DNA from: Bigelowiella natans CCMP2755
Taxonomy: Eukaryota; Cercozoa; Chlorarachniophyceae
NCBI GenBank assembly: GCA_000320545.1
Contig: ADNK01002630.1
Location: 1 to 64,000, forward strand
Direction of reading: 5' to 3'
Length of the DNA: 64,000 bases
Shown here: in pieces, positions 39,301-50,710 of the stretch
Position numbering within the stretch: position 1 is the stretch's first letter
How the letters are laid out: each line of letters begins with the position of its first letter
Position numbers and translations under genes: made by a program
The notes under the pieces: model-generated
Told to the model about the DNA's origin: nothing
The model's input: the letters and a program-made list of their open reading frames with translations, nothing else
Database searches by the model: none

Positions 39301-42300
39301 TGCGCGATTTCCGGGATTTGCAGCGCGGGGAACTCCCCGATAATCCCCGTGATCTCCTTGATCTCCGCGACGCCGAAGTCGCAGCGCCGCAACCACCCGA
39401 CGACTGTCTGGCTGAGCCCCTGGTTGATCATAGAGCGGACCTCGTGGCGAGCGAGCAGCACGCGCAAGCTTTCAGTCGTTGGCGCGAACTCAACGAGGGT
39501 GTGGAGATAAGCCATGCCGATGCTCAGCAGCGCCTCGCCGGGTGTAATCCCCGTGTCCTCGGCGTCCGCCGGCCTCGCGGCGCGCTCCGCGCGCTCCTGC
39601 GCGAGGAATTGCGCGGCCGTCTGGAGGGTCTTGGCTGCCATCTGCACGATGGACTTCGTTTCCGCGGCGAAGGCCGTAGCGAGCTCCTGCATTCTCTTCC
39701 TCTTCTTTGTGCTGACCGCCTGGGGAAGGGGTTTGAGGCGGTCGGCGTGGGCGATTTCCTCTCCGTGCGCCCCTAGCGCGACCTTGTAAGTGCCGTCGCT
39801 GAGGACGTTGAGAACCAGCCCTTGGTAGTAGTACCTGCTGGTGAGGCTGCGGCACTTGAGGCTGTCTCCCCGCTTGAACCCTCGTTTACACCCCGCGTTC
39901 GCGGGGAAGGGGAGCTTCGGGAGCTTGCTGAAACGCCTCAGCACCGGCGCAATCTTGATCCAGCGGAAGTCGTTGACGTTGAGAAACCGCGCGGCGGCCT
40001 CCTGCAGCCCGGTCACTGACTTCTGGTACTGGTTTCCAAGCAGACCGGGTAGATCAAGAGCCCGCGCTAGATTCACGTCGAGGTTTTCGAGGACAAAAGC
40101 ACACCACGGCTCGGGCTCGAGGCGGAGGGCGACGTCCTCGTGGTAGACGTCCGTCCCCTTCCAGTGCGACACTTCCTTGGTTGAGTCCGTGCTCAGACCC
40201 AACGCACCCGGGATAACGAGGAGCGCCATCATGGCTCCGACGGGGGCGGGCTTGTCACCGATAAACTCCTTCAGCTTCTGCAGGCCGCTTGCTGTCAGCG
40301 TATCGCCGACTCCTCGCGAGACTTCCATATCGCCGAAGATTGCGCAGACGCGCGCCACGAAGGTTTTCGGCGTGACTAGCCCTCGGAGCACACCCTCGAA
40401 ATCGCCGATGATGCCGGCCTCGAGCGCCTCGCGCTGGGAGAGCGACTTGAAACCGTCGTAGAATTTCTTGTACTTTTTGTTCTTCTTGTTCGGGCGGAAG
40501 ATGGCGAAAAACTCCGCCTTCATCTTCTTCTCACGCCGCGGGTGGCCGCCCTCCTCCCACACCGCCTCACCTTGCGCCATAACGCACCGCCACTCGAAGA
40601 TGCCGGTTTTGCAGTTCTCGGTCTTTTTGAAGGGCAAGTCGATCGTCCCATGGTATTTCTTTGGATTGGCCCCGTCTTGCTGCAGTTTAAACTAATACAG
40701 ATAAGAGCAGCGACGGAGAGCACGGGGTGAGGAGGACCAGAGAACGGGGGTGCAGCATAACGCAAATTTGAGAATATATAATGTTAAAGGCCGAGAGTTT
40801 TTGGGAGTCTTTGTGAAAGACGTGAGAATAGAGGGCGGGGGAAACATTGTGTACTTTCTGCATAATCATCAGCATCGTCATCATCATTGCTGCATGCCGA
40901 CTTCTTTATTATCCTCACAAGCAAACTAACACTGGGAAATACTACTTCTAATACATAGACTCTCTTCTTCATCGTCGGTGAGCAAGACGATTTGCGACAT
41001 TTGCTAACATGCATATAATAAATAACAGTAACCAAAGGCAGCAGCCGGCAAGCTTAGAAGGACGGGACGATAACGACGAAAAAAGAGGAAAAAACCTTCA
41101 ATTCCTTCATCTCCCCCATCGTCGCTGGGGTTCCCTGTACATAAAGTGCACAGTCCTTGTGCTCCTGCATCCAGCTCGCGTCAATGATTACATGAAACGT
41201 CGCTTGATTCTTCGCCTCGGGGTCATTCGGCGTGTACGGCTTGAATTTCTCCACGTACTTTCCCACGTTCTCCTGGCGGACGTGCTGGCCTTTCAAGCCG
41301 TATATGGAGAAGCTTTCCCCCACGAGGCGCTTCCAGACGTAAGACCGGTACTCGGATTCGAGGTCTTGGACTGAACGGGTTTCATCGTTGGCATGATAAT
41401 TGTGAAGAAGGACCAAAAGAATAAGAAGAAGAAGAAGTGGTGGTAGGATGAGCAGGATGATGATGAAGGATAAAAAGAACAGCAAGAAGAAGAAGTAGTA
41501 GGATGAGCAGGATGATGATGATGATAATGCTACTGGCGGTATTGGTAGTACTCCCCTCATCAACCCCCCCCCCCAAAATACACCCTCTCTCCTTGGCTCT
41601 GGACAACAATACCGTAGTGCTGCCCGTCGTTTGGGTCAAATCGGTCTACTAGGCACTTTTTCCATTCGAAAGGTTCATCTGAGTAACAATAACACATATT
41701 CAATAATATCAACTCGTGATCGATCAATTGACGATAAGCGAGGCCGCACATAGCACAGCACATTCAACCCAGCGCAGCAGTAAACATCTTGAACATCCCC
41801 ATTACACCATACAAGTCGCTGTCATCATTTGGGGAAAACAATTGAGTACTCGTAATACTACTGCTACGTACGTACGTACCGCCGTCGCGCGACTCAAATA
41901 CAAGAGAGATCTCTTTCTTGTTAAGGAATTCGGGGTTGGTCTCGTCATATCCCCATTCACCCTCTGCATGTGCGTCAGGGTTTGGATCTGCCTTCAGCAC
42001 CTTCGCGTCGCCAAGGTCCATCTTGGGGCGAGCGATAATAGTTTCCCCCCACTGCCGGTTCGGATGAATAGTAGCGGGTATGAGAGGAGGAAGGGGGTGG
42101 GGCAAAGATATCGCATATGTGAGAGCTAAGCTAAAAGTCGTCACGCCAATGCTAGATTTATCTTCTCTGACTACTTTTTTTTTCTATAGGTTGACCATCA
42201 AGGAAACATGGCCACACAAAAAGCAGGAAAATCATGTGTGGAGTGAATCTTAGTTTTATTATCACCGTGTCGCCGCTCCCTCCTCGGAATTTTGAATGCA

Positions 42301-43333
42301 TTTTTTTGGTTTTCTCATCATATTGCAGTTTAATCTCTGCCCCATTGAAGAACTTACCTGCAATCACACGTTTAAAAGTTCATTTTCACGATAAAATAAC
42401 ATGTCTACAAGACCGATGCTGTTTTGCTTATGATATGCTACGGGATAGAAGAAAAGTGCGTCTTATATGAACTCTCACCAATCATCCAGCCTTCGGCCGG
42501 CTCCAAAGGAACATGGTCTGTTTTTTCTATGAAGTAATATCTACCCTGTTTCTTCTCCACGCGGTATCTAAGAAATATTTGCGGGCACTATTCAAATGGT
42601 GTGGGTTTTTAATAACAATAACATTGCTTACTCGGAGCGAGCATAGTAGCGCCAGGTCCCTTCCCACTGCTCGTTAGGCACTCCCGATGTCCTGGTAAGA
42701 GGAAGGTAATGTTTGATCGACAACAAAACTCGAAAGCCAGATTTACATATTAGACGAAAGCACTGATTCGTGTATTGCTTGCTTTTGCCGGATGGTGAAT
42801 ATGTTTTTGCTAAATTGCCTTACATTTTCAGACGAGGAGTTCGCGAACGTACGCTGTGCCTCTTCGAAGTAATGTATACGAGCGTAGACCTTGTTGCTAA
42901 AAGCAAGGATTATATAAGGCAATAAATTAAAATTTTGAGGAATTCAAATTCCCACACGAGCTGCATTGGAATGAGAGATAATAATCTTAGAATGATCTGA
43001 CATATGATACAGGAAGATGAATGGTGTGATGTGTGATGCACCACTTTTTTTGGTTCGGAACGGCTCGAGGAGCTAGTAGACAGGGTGGGGCCACCTTCTC
43101 GCCTCGCGTATTCTGCGCTGTCACAACTCACACAGAGACTATATCCTATTTTACTGTATTTTGGGATTATATACTTTGTCGTTTAATAAAAATGTATTGT
43201 AATTTGTCTTACTTATTGCTTCCGCCGGGGATCCTCTGAACCAAATCCTTCCAAGCTAAAGTCTTACCTCGCGCGTTCTGGGAAATAGGGTGCCGATCGC
43301 GATATTTCTTGGATCCGAAATCGTGCACAGAGA
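17536..43333 (-). CDS. Giant RNF213 (mysterin)-like AAA+ ATPase with U-box, WWE and UBA domains
   Basis: 25 exons give at least 6,590 residues (human RNF213 has about 5,200). Exons: 43213-43333, 42853-42896, 42632-42680, 42479-42567, 42266-42357, 41880-42051, 41613-41678, 41096-41370, 33555-40691, 32670-33245, 29224-32439, 28003-28908, 26589-27814, 26214-26432, 25931-26090, 25288-25637, 24602-24866, 24241-24423, 23505-23987, 22897-23208, 22420-22655, 21972-22074, 21304-21852, 20523-20868 and 17536-20135. RNF213 identity rests on the AAA pair GETGCGKSS/FLDEVNTC and GKPGTSKS/LLDEVGLAE, the ACNPYRL stretch, the GSDFPADQ...YESLYDLLNQ block and the C-terminal HNEFLSL region. Known homologues are cytosolic, oligomeric E3 ligases active at lipid droplets and pathogen surfaces. 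The 5' end is unresolved: an ORF beginning MSYLNNF (43439-43537) may be the first exon, but no phase-matching donor was found. The junction between 42853 and 42680 is also uncertain. Confidence 0.92.
20865..21303 (-). other. Intron of the RNF213-like gene with GA/CT repeat
   Basis: The intron between exons 21304-21852 and 20523-20868 carries a (GA)n tract around 21009-21045 and CA/CG alternation near 20967-20985. Microsatellites of this sort occur in most longer introns of this gene: (TA)n at 22318-22358 flank, 24891-24941, 25750-25900, 28929-28960 and 33308-33339. Confidence 0.75.
21391..21498 (-). other. UBA domain in the RNF213-like protein
   Basis: APQLTMMGIAEHHAVRGLMA, then CNGDVGQAANWCFEN, has the three-helix UBA pattern: a MGF/MGI-type loop, AL.ACNGDV..A..WLFEN. 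UBA domains bind ubiquitin. A basic helical region (QLEQLHRARLEARRQRALAK) precedes it and a 14-15 residue glutamate run follows. Confidence 0.85.
25356..25550 (-). other. WWE domain in the RNF213-like protein
   Basis: The segment begins NHWEWKDGAGWKRY and continues ...TNLQIEKG, SVDFQVNS, YKLDIQRMRQVN, then NPRHVR. This is the W...W/Y...IE pattern of WWE domains, whose known members bind poly- or mono-ADP-ribose or related nucleotides and which occur in ubiquitin ligases such as HUWE1, Deltex and RNF146. The exon 25288-25637 holds it almost exactly. Confidence 0.8.
25750..25900. repeat. (TA)n and (TA)n-(TG)n microsatellites
   Basis: Within the RNF213-like intron 25638-25930. Confidence 0.95.
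27260..27457 (-). other. U-box domain in the RNF213-like protein
   Basis: FRCPITLEEIKEPVVLQGDGKTYER...IEDYL, then SPVTGEKL and LVPD, fit the U-box fold, the RING-like E2-binding domain without zinc ligands. The core positions CPIT, EPV, GKTYER, SPVTG and the final L-x-P-(N/D) are all present. It sits where animal RNF213 has its E3 module, downstream of the AAA core. Confidence 0.9.
31300..31700 (-). other. Second active AAA module of the RNF213-like protein
   Basis: Walker A is VGKPGTSKS (about 31630-31660) and Walker B with its extension is IVIVLLDEVGLAEQSP (about 31420-31465). It corresponds to AAA4 of RNF213. Downstream, LVHCEALYESLYDLLNQHY and APPLLNRFEKQ match the following, non-canonical AAA module of the family. 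Confidence 0.85.
33160..33860 (-). other. First active AAA module of the RNF213-like protein
   Basis: Walker A is GETGCGKSS (near 33811-33837) and Walker B is VVFLDEVNTC (near 33630-33660). After an intron the sensor-like ICACNPYRL opens the next exon at 33245. In animal RNF213 the corresponding module (AAA3) has GETGCGKT and a DEANTT/ACNPYR pair, so the match is close. Confidence 0.85.
36121..36204 (-). other. RanBP2/NZF-type zinc finger in the RNF213-like protein
   Basis: Residues HWRCSSCRFKN...KRCVMCGAPRP have the W-x-C-x2-C-x10-C-x2-C spacing of RanBP2/Npl4-type zinc fingers, which often bind ubiquitin. It lies between the long N-terminal region and the first AAA module. It is preceded by a charged coiled-coil-like stretch (EEELEEKRLIEEMEK) and followed by an arginine/serine-rich RVRSRSGS segment. 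Confidence 0.8.
40560..41200 (-). other. CBM20-like (starch-binding type) domain of the RNF213-like protein
   Basis: Split by the intron 40692-41095. The reading ATFHVIIDASW...ALYVQGTPATMGEMKEL, followed by YHGTIDLPFKK...IFEWRCVM, follows the order of CBM20 strands, including the G...LG.W-like turn and the 'FEWRCV' strand. RNF213 of animals carries a CBM20-like module in its N-terminal stalk, which supports orthology. Carbohydrate binding itself is not shown. Confidence 0.75.
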
Positions 43334-43770
43334 CTGCAATTCAAGCAAAACGACAAAGTATTTGGAAGACGTAATGAGAAATTACACGCGCAACTGTGAA
43401 ATTGTGGTAATTTCCATTGGATTTCCGTCAAAGTTCAACTAATTCGTGATCAGTCGGCTCAGTCGGCTCCCCTTCTTTTCTCTCTCATCGGGAAGCTCTG
43501 CCCTGCCAAATTCGCGGAAATTATTTAAATACGACATGTAATTTTTATTGTCGCATTTGTTTTAATCATTAATTCACAAGTGTCCGTTTATACATGGCGT
43601 CATCATTTGTACCTTGTCTCATTTAAACTTTTGATCCATTCACTAATTAAAAAAAATACCCTATGAATGTATAGAGCGACATAAGTTGAGTGCTGACGCA
43701 TTAAGCTTCACATATCCTTTTTATTCCGTGGGCCGACACCGATCCGCCTACTCGCTCCTCGCGGGAGAGG
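43334..43770. promoter_or_regulatory. Divergent region between the RNF213-like gene and the next plus-strand gene
   Basis: The region must hold the promoter of the plus-strand gene at 43771 and the 5' end of the RNF213-like gene. An ORF at 43439-43537 (minus, MSYLNNFREFGRAELPDE) has a natural composition and may be the missing first coding exon. It lacks a GT donor in the phase needed by the exon ending at 43333, so I do not join it. Confidence 0.35.
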
Positions 43771-44847
43771 ATGCGGGGGATATTTCTGGGGACACTTGTG
43801 TTGGCGTTTGCCATTCTTGGACTCTTTGAGAAGCTTGGGACTTTCAACAGTAGCCATGTGATTGATAACAATAACGTTTCCTCACTTCATTCGGCCGGTC
43901 GGCTACATGTGCTTTTCTTACACGTGTGTCTGTTTTGAATACGAGCAGGGGTTTCTCAGGAAGCAAGCGGCTAAAATTAAGTCGAAGTTGAGGAAAAATA
44001 TGCCTGGAGCACCAAAACGTTGATTCAGCGTTTTTTTTATTTAAATTTGTCCTCTGAGGGATCCTGACATCTCATTAATTGTCCTGAATCTCCACATGCT
44101 TTGCTTGCAGGCAATGGGAGGGTTGTCCGAAGATATGAACGAGGTGGCTTGAAGACAAGGTCAGTAGTGGTGAAAATTACAAAACGCTGAGGGCGCTATT
44201 CGCTGGTCGTCGCTTTCGATAACACCTCCTACCAATCCCCCCCTTTCAGGCATGAGGACAGCATGCTACACGAGCTTTGGGAGGCATCAAAGAAAAATAA
44301 GGTTCAGTATTCACTACAATACTCTAGAAATAGGATAATGGCAGTGGTATGATATTTTCGTATAAATACATAACAAAATATACACATTTAGCACTCCGTG
44401 TATGTGTGTGTGTGTATGTGTGTGTGTGTGTGTGTGTGTGCGTGTTCATATCGTACACCTTTGCTTGAGCCTCCCTGCGCAATGAGGATGGTCTAATTGC
44501 GCATTGGCCATTGTTCATTGTTCCTGCCTTCTGAATTGAATCAAAAGTTTACTATCTCCACAAAAGGCCAAACTGCCTCGGACATATAGTCTCCGCGACA
44601 TACTGAGAAAGGACCAGGAGGAGGAGGAGCTGCCTCCACGTAAGCTTAGCTGAAACTCGTGAATATACAATTTCATGCTCTCACCTGAAACTGGTAGATC
44701 AGTATTCACTCGGCTAAGATTTTTATATGGCAGCGATGGAATTGCCAAAGATGCCGCTGTGGAAGATAAAACCGAAACTTGAGTCCGAAATGCTGCTAAA
44801 TGTCACCCTCCTTGAAGGGTATAAAGTGAATTCGAATATCATGATTT

Positions 44848-44878
<31 letters not shown>

Positions 44879-45312
44879 CACATACACACACACACATAAA
44901 CACATACACTGACAGAAGCCTTTATTTCCTTAGCGATCGACTCCGCCGAGATGCATCGTTGGATGTATTTTGCCGCCGCGAACTAAAACTGGGGCCAAAG
45001 ACTTTCAAAAAGATTCGGGAGGTCAAATGTTATGCGGTCCATATCCATGCCCCATTTGAAATCAAATCCGTACATTCTCTTAACTGATCCCTCCCCCCCC
45101 CCACCCCCCCTCCCCCTGCCTCGTTGTTTCCGAACAGAAACATTATTTGGTGTGTCAAGCCTTCAACATCAAACAAAGGGGGCCTAAAGCTTCTGCATCT
45201 AATCCTGGCTATAGCAAGGTAATAGTGATGGCAATAGCCTTGATGTATGGGTGGGATTTTTGCTCAAGAGCGGGAAACTGCAGATATGTATATTATACAC
45301 ATATTATAAATA

Positions 45313-45352
<40 letters not shown>

Positions 45353-46952
45353 CATATGTAAATATTATATTCATATATAGATATTTCCTTGCCTTATTCC
45401 CCACTCGTTTGTCACGAAATTGATGGTACATCTATTTCCAGCTAATATATCATTTCGGCACTGTACTCGAATCCCGAGCCCTTCTGAGTCACCAATAAGA
45501 GGGGGGGGCGGGGAGGGCAGCAGAGAGGTGACGAGGATGGGGAGGAGTACATTCCTCAAGCATTTTTCATTTTTCCTAATTCTTTTTATTCTCACCACAC
45601 ACTGGCCAAAATGAATAGATTCTACGATTTCGATCACGGATTCTCCACGGTGGTTGGAAAGCACGTGAGCTCCGAGGTGAGGAGGGCACACAGAGCGACG
45701 ATATACCACATATGCGAGCAGCACTGATAGAAAACATTGCTGTAGCTAACAATTATTACTCTCGTCTTGAGAAATAACCCAAAAAATAGCCAAAAAGGAA
45801 GATCTTGCATATTCTCAAGCTTTGACTTGCGGTTCTTTGAATGAGGCCAAATGCTGGCGCGCGCGTCTTGTCACTGCACAACGATCGACGCTCCGTGTAG
45901 ATAGAGAAACACTGCTAAGAGTGTATTTTTCATCAGGCAATTCGCAACAAAATCAAAGACAAAATAAAGGTACGAATATATGCATATGTACATATATAAT
46001 ATAATATATATATATATATATATACACATTAAAATAAATGGCACAGCGTGGTTCGGTGCCTGCGTTACCTCGGAGCATGTATATCGTAGAATCAGACACT
46101 CTGTTGTGAAGAGGAAGAAAACAAGCCTTTTAGGAGTATTTCGCTCAAATGTTATTAGCAATGTATGCTACTGAAATCTCCCGACTCAAAATCCCTGAAC
46201 CATTCACAACACGCATGGGTAATATGCTCTTGTCGCCGGGAAAACGAAGAGAGTACCGTCCGAATCTCTACAATGACTACACTATCTATGACTGATCATT
46301 TGAGTTTGATGGAAGCTGCGTGCATTTGTCAGCTTGAGTTTCGATGGTTTCACCACAAACGCATCTTCCGACTCGAGACGGCCGCGCGCCAGGTGGTGGA
46401 ATACAACCCGTACTCGAAATGACATTTCCTTTTAAGTGCATTTGAATTAAACTGCGCTCGACGGGGCCGGTGGCCTGATAGAAGAAATCCTTTTTTTTTT
46501 CATATTTTTTTAATAATTTGTCCGAAGCTACAACGCGCGCTACGATATGAAATGAGCAGTTTGGCGTTTACACAAATCCCATTACGCAGAGAGCACTCGA
46601 AGCAGCAAAACACCAATATGCAAAGAAACTTCAAGTTCGGTTGGAAAAAGGTCTACTTTGCCCCCCCCCCCCCCCCCCCTTCTCTCTCTCTCTCTTCTTC
46701 TCATTGCCTCTGTCTATTTTTCTCTTCGTCGCTTACATTCTTCCCTGCGGTCTCTTCGTGCTCTCTACTTCCGCACTTGCAGTGAAAGAGAAGCAAAACG
46801 CGATCCAAAAGGTGATGAGAAAGGCGCTCTCGACGGGCAGAAGTGACGGAGAGAACACAGATGAGGATGACGATGACGAGACTGAAGAGGAACCCAAATT
46901 TAGTAGCGAAAGCGATTATGGACCGGACGGTGTTGGTGACGATGAAGATTGA
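43771..46952 (+). CDS. Unrecognised protein with N-terminal signal-like segment and acidic tail
   Basis: Twelve exons in phase give about 318 residues: 43771-43857, 43949-44018, 44111-44159, 44250-44301, 44567-44639, 44734-44818, 44934-45021, 45138-45244, 45619-45676, 45937-45969, 46134-46218 and 46783-46952. The start MRGIFLGTLVLAFAILGLF is a good signal peptide or membrane anchor. The middle is basic and helical (LRDILRKDQEEEELPP, RRELKLGPKTFKKIRE); a conserved-looking block reads YDFDHGFSTVVGKHVSSE, then EYFAQMLLAMYATEISRLK. The tail is highly acidic (EDDDDETEEE) and ends VGDDED. The 45244 donor and 45619 acceptor are the weakest join; the stronger-looking donor at 45218 breaks phase. An alternative last exon ending at 46295 or 46422 is possible. 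Family not recognised; ER or organelle location is an inference from the N-terminus only. Confidence 0.65.
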
Positions 46953-47922
46953 TTGGGTGTCAATCGCGCAAAAGCTTGCCTACACGTTTCCGCCCTAGCA
47001 CATTAGAGATGATGATGGGCATACAAAATATGATATATATATAATATATATCATATTCTAGATATTACTGTAGTGTCTATTATGATGTCACGAATTTCGA
47101 TGCTCTGTGTGATGGATCCCAATCATTTTCTGGGTGCAATCGCATGCGGGGATGCGTTGTTAGCACCTCGCCAAGCTACAATGTCGAGCTATGAGCTGAC
47201 GCTCTGCGATTGTTTCAGTCTAGCTGTGTCTCGATCCATCCTAGTCGCATTCTTTAGATGTACATCTGTGCAAATTGCGCACCCTTTTTTTGCTAGATTG
47301 TGGCACAGTGCTTGCGCCATCACAGTATTGGTTTGAGTGGATCTCCAGGTATGATGGCTTGACGCGTAGCAAGCACTCTAGACAGAGTCGAACATGCGTT
47401 TGCATTCGTCAAAGAAAGCTTGCGCGCAGACATGTTAGATGCCATGCACGATTTGCGCACCGCGCTAACGTCCCATATATGCTTTTTGCACGCAACACCA
47501 TCCACGAGTTCATTTGTTGAAACATCGATCGATGTTGCCGACTAACACCCGCGACACCCTAGTGCAGATTGAGATAAACACGAAGTGTCGTGCGAGCGCA
47601 CGTCGTTTTTCTTTTCACTTGCATGGGCCTAGAGCTATGGAGACCATGCTAGCATGTGGATGTTCATCAACCATCACCAGAAGTGATGCCGTGTTGAACA
47701 TGGATCTCGCATTGATGGTTGCAATGGTTGCAAAAACAACGCGCACATCTAGACATGCCACTGCGCCAGTTTAAATTGAGGACTTTCTCTAGTGCGCACG
47801 GCTCCATGCGTTGAGAGACGTATACATTTGCATCATGAATGGCGAAGGACACGCTTTGTCCGCACACTTGTAATAGGCGTTCTTAAATCTTGCCATCATT
47901 GGATTAGCAACCAAGTCCAAAT
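46953..47922. other. Convergent intergenic CTAG/TGCA-rich island
   Basis: This is the complete gap between two facing stop codons. It contains one short palindromic TA element near 47030-47055 and is otherwise rich in CTAG, GCTAGCAT, TCTAGAC, TGCGCA and ATCGATCGAT. Overlapping ORFs on both strands (47073-47774) follow this composition, have no splice context and resemble no family. I read it as the same kind of DNA as the other convergent gaps. Confidence 0.7.
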
Positions 47923-48425
47923 CTATCCTACTCTCGAGGAACGAGAGAAGACCAGCTTTCGCATGAGAAATCGTCTCCCAGCACGAGCTGGAACTTCAAC
48001 CAGGCCATGTAAGACAAACGATGATACGAAGGTAAACGTTAATAGAATGCCGCATGACACAGAGAAATGCACGTGGGCCATGAGGATGCTGTCGGTGGGA
48101 GGGAAGATCCAGTTCTGTGGAATAAATATGAGCAGGAAATCACAATAGTAAGTACGTACGCAATTCGCTCGTCTTCAATCTACACAAGCAACGAAACGCA
48201 TTCTTGCACATACAGACAATTCTGTCGATTTTGAATCATTTAGCAGCAGCAGCAGCATTTAACGCAGGTTCAATCCCGCAGGGAGGAGTCACTTGTTTTC
48301 TTCGTTGAAATGCAGTAAAACTCGAATGCACTGCCAGATTTAAGTTGCGAGATATACATCTCTCCAAAAGGCCATGCGTTAAATTAAGCCGCAATTATGT
48401 AACTCATATATACACGCGCGCGCGC

Positions 48426-48459
<34 letters not shown>

Positions 48460-49958
48460 ACACGCACGCACGCACGCATAAATATCTACCCAACCTACAC
48501 ATACAAAATGCACAAATAAATGCTTCGAGAGGTTTTGCTTCGGAAACACAAGCATCACCACGTATTGACATACCCTCACAGGAGTAAGGCCCCACCCCTC
48601 TGGGGCAAGAAGAATCGGTAGCGTCACAGACTGAATGAAGAGAGAAACACATCCCCTTAACACGAGAATCATTTCTTAAAGAGCTCAAACCATACGACGT
48701 AACCGCAATTTTGCCCCAGCTAATTCGTCCTAGCTAGCAACCCCTCCATCCACGATTTCATCAAAACCTCATCATTGCCCACTGCTGAGCGTGCAATACA
48801 TGGTTCGTCTGAGCTCACGCGCTCATTGGGGGCGGAGTCGAAGGGAATATACTTCGTGGAATGGATGGAAACATCTCTCTACCCTAATAATACCTGGATA
48901 AGGAAGGTCGTATAGCTGAGCTCGGCCAGCACTCGCACCGTCTTCAAGGACCACGGTGTGGCGGGTGAAACACAGCAGCGGTGCGCAGACACGGTACAAT
49001 CCAACATCAAATCAAACGCTCAAACGGTTTTTTTTTTTAATGGGGGGAAAAAATTTAAAAAAATAAAATCGTTAGTTTGCAGCCGCATGCACAAAAAAAA
49101 CAATCCGTTCTCCCAGGCCAGGCGCTCTCTCCGGAGCTATGCTTCGGAGCATGCACTCTTTCCCCCATCCGTTCACCCAAAAACACCAAAGCAAAAAACC
49201 AAAAGTAGGCAACAACACCTTTGAAGTCAAAATGGCCGTCATCGCCCTTTGGCCGGTGTTCTGCGGAGAGAGATCGCGCTGCTGGCCGACCCAAAACACA
49301 ATCGCTCGCGCAATTGCAAAGGAAAACAACGGGGGAACAAGCACCTTTGGGGAAGCGGGCGAGAGGGAGACGAAGAAACACAAATCAGAAAAGCACAAGA
49401 TGAGCGTCTCGCCTTTTACTCATATGATTTTCACATAGGATAATGCCACCTCCTCCTCCTCCTCCTCCTCCTCCTCAAACATCACGCAACGTCATTTAAG
49501 GTAGAAAGCTGTGTTGTCCTTCCATCGGCCATATTAGCGACGAGTATGTGTGAGCGCATTTGTGGAGGAAGAACAAGAAGGCGTAGAGAACAACGAAGAA
49601 GAAGAGGAAGAAGTAGAAGAAGAAACACAGGCTCGTTACTGGGGGAAACAATGTCAAGCTCGTTGACCTCAATTATCTTGGTGAGAAAAGGCTCATCCTC
49701 CTCTAACGCTTTCCCCCAAGGTTGGCCTAAGGACAGCATATATCACTGTATACTGACGTATTAATATATTTATAGTCATGGCTTATAATATCAGCTGCGC
49801 TTTATGCTTGCCTCTGCTCGGCGTCCAAGGCTGCAGTGCATACGTTCCAAGCACCACGAGCGCCGCAAACGCCAAACTCAACCTGTTTTATACGAAGCAG
49901 CAACAAAGTCGAGCGGCGTCAATGCGAGCTCACAATTACTAAATACGCGCTCACAAGC

Positions 49959-49995
<37 letters not shown>

Positions 49996-50666
49996 TATTT
50001 TATATCCACTCTCCTCAGCAGCGTCAATGCATTTATGGCGAGTATGCCCTTGCTATCTACATGACAAAAACCGCATCTTTCATGCTGCGACATCGTTAGC
50101 ATACCGATGAAACATGATAGCGACCACGGTAGGATGAAAGCGGCTCTGCTGCTGCTGCTGCTGCTGCTGCTTGGTTACACGTGACTCCTTCTGCGAAGTA
50201 GACGAGAGGTCTTGCAATGGCAGCTCGTGCTTCAAGACGTAATCCCCTCCTTCAATCGCCTAAGTGGGATCATGGGGGAGGAGATGAGGAATTGTCTATA
50301 TGAGTCTTGTCGGAGAGGGAAAAGGGGAGGTGACACACGATACATGCTTCCTAACGAGGCTCTCCCCCCGCCCCCCTTCTCCATAGCAGGTTCCAACCAA
50401 AAGCAAAGCTGCTATTTGGTTCCCCGCGGGGACGCGGCCCAACCCCCTCCGTGAGTAGGAGCAAAAACAAAAGGAGGAAATGGAAAGGAATAACCAAGCC
50501 GGCACTAATCAATCGACTCAGGACGAAGGCGCGTTGTAACTACCATGCAGGCCCATATGCCGGCTATGTAAGGGCTCAAGTGCGTGGCCAAGCTATTCGC
50601 GTACCAGATCGGCTTTTCGAGATAAAACGCACTGGGTAGACGAACACAAAATAATAATAACATCGG

Positions 50667-50710
<44 letters not shown>

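Noticed and set aside
46165-46422. ORF ending VVEYNPYSK* as a possible gene end
   Set aside because: A donor at 46218 joins in phase to the acidic last exon at 46783 and gives a better C-terminus; kept only as an alternative.
47073-47774. Overlapping ORFs inside the convergent gap
   Set aside because: They follow the CTAG/TGCA composition on both strands, carry no motif and have no splice signals in phase.
48262-48300. tRNA-like B box (GGTTCAATCCC)
   Set aside because: The T-stem does not pair, and no A box or acceptor stem lies at the right distance; it falls in an intron of the AT3-like gene.
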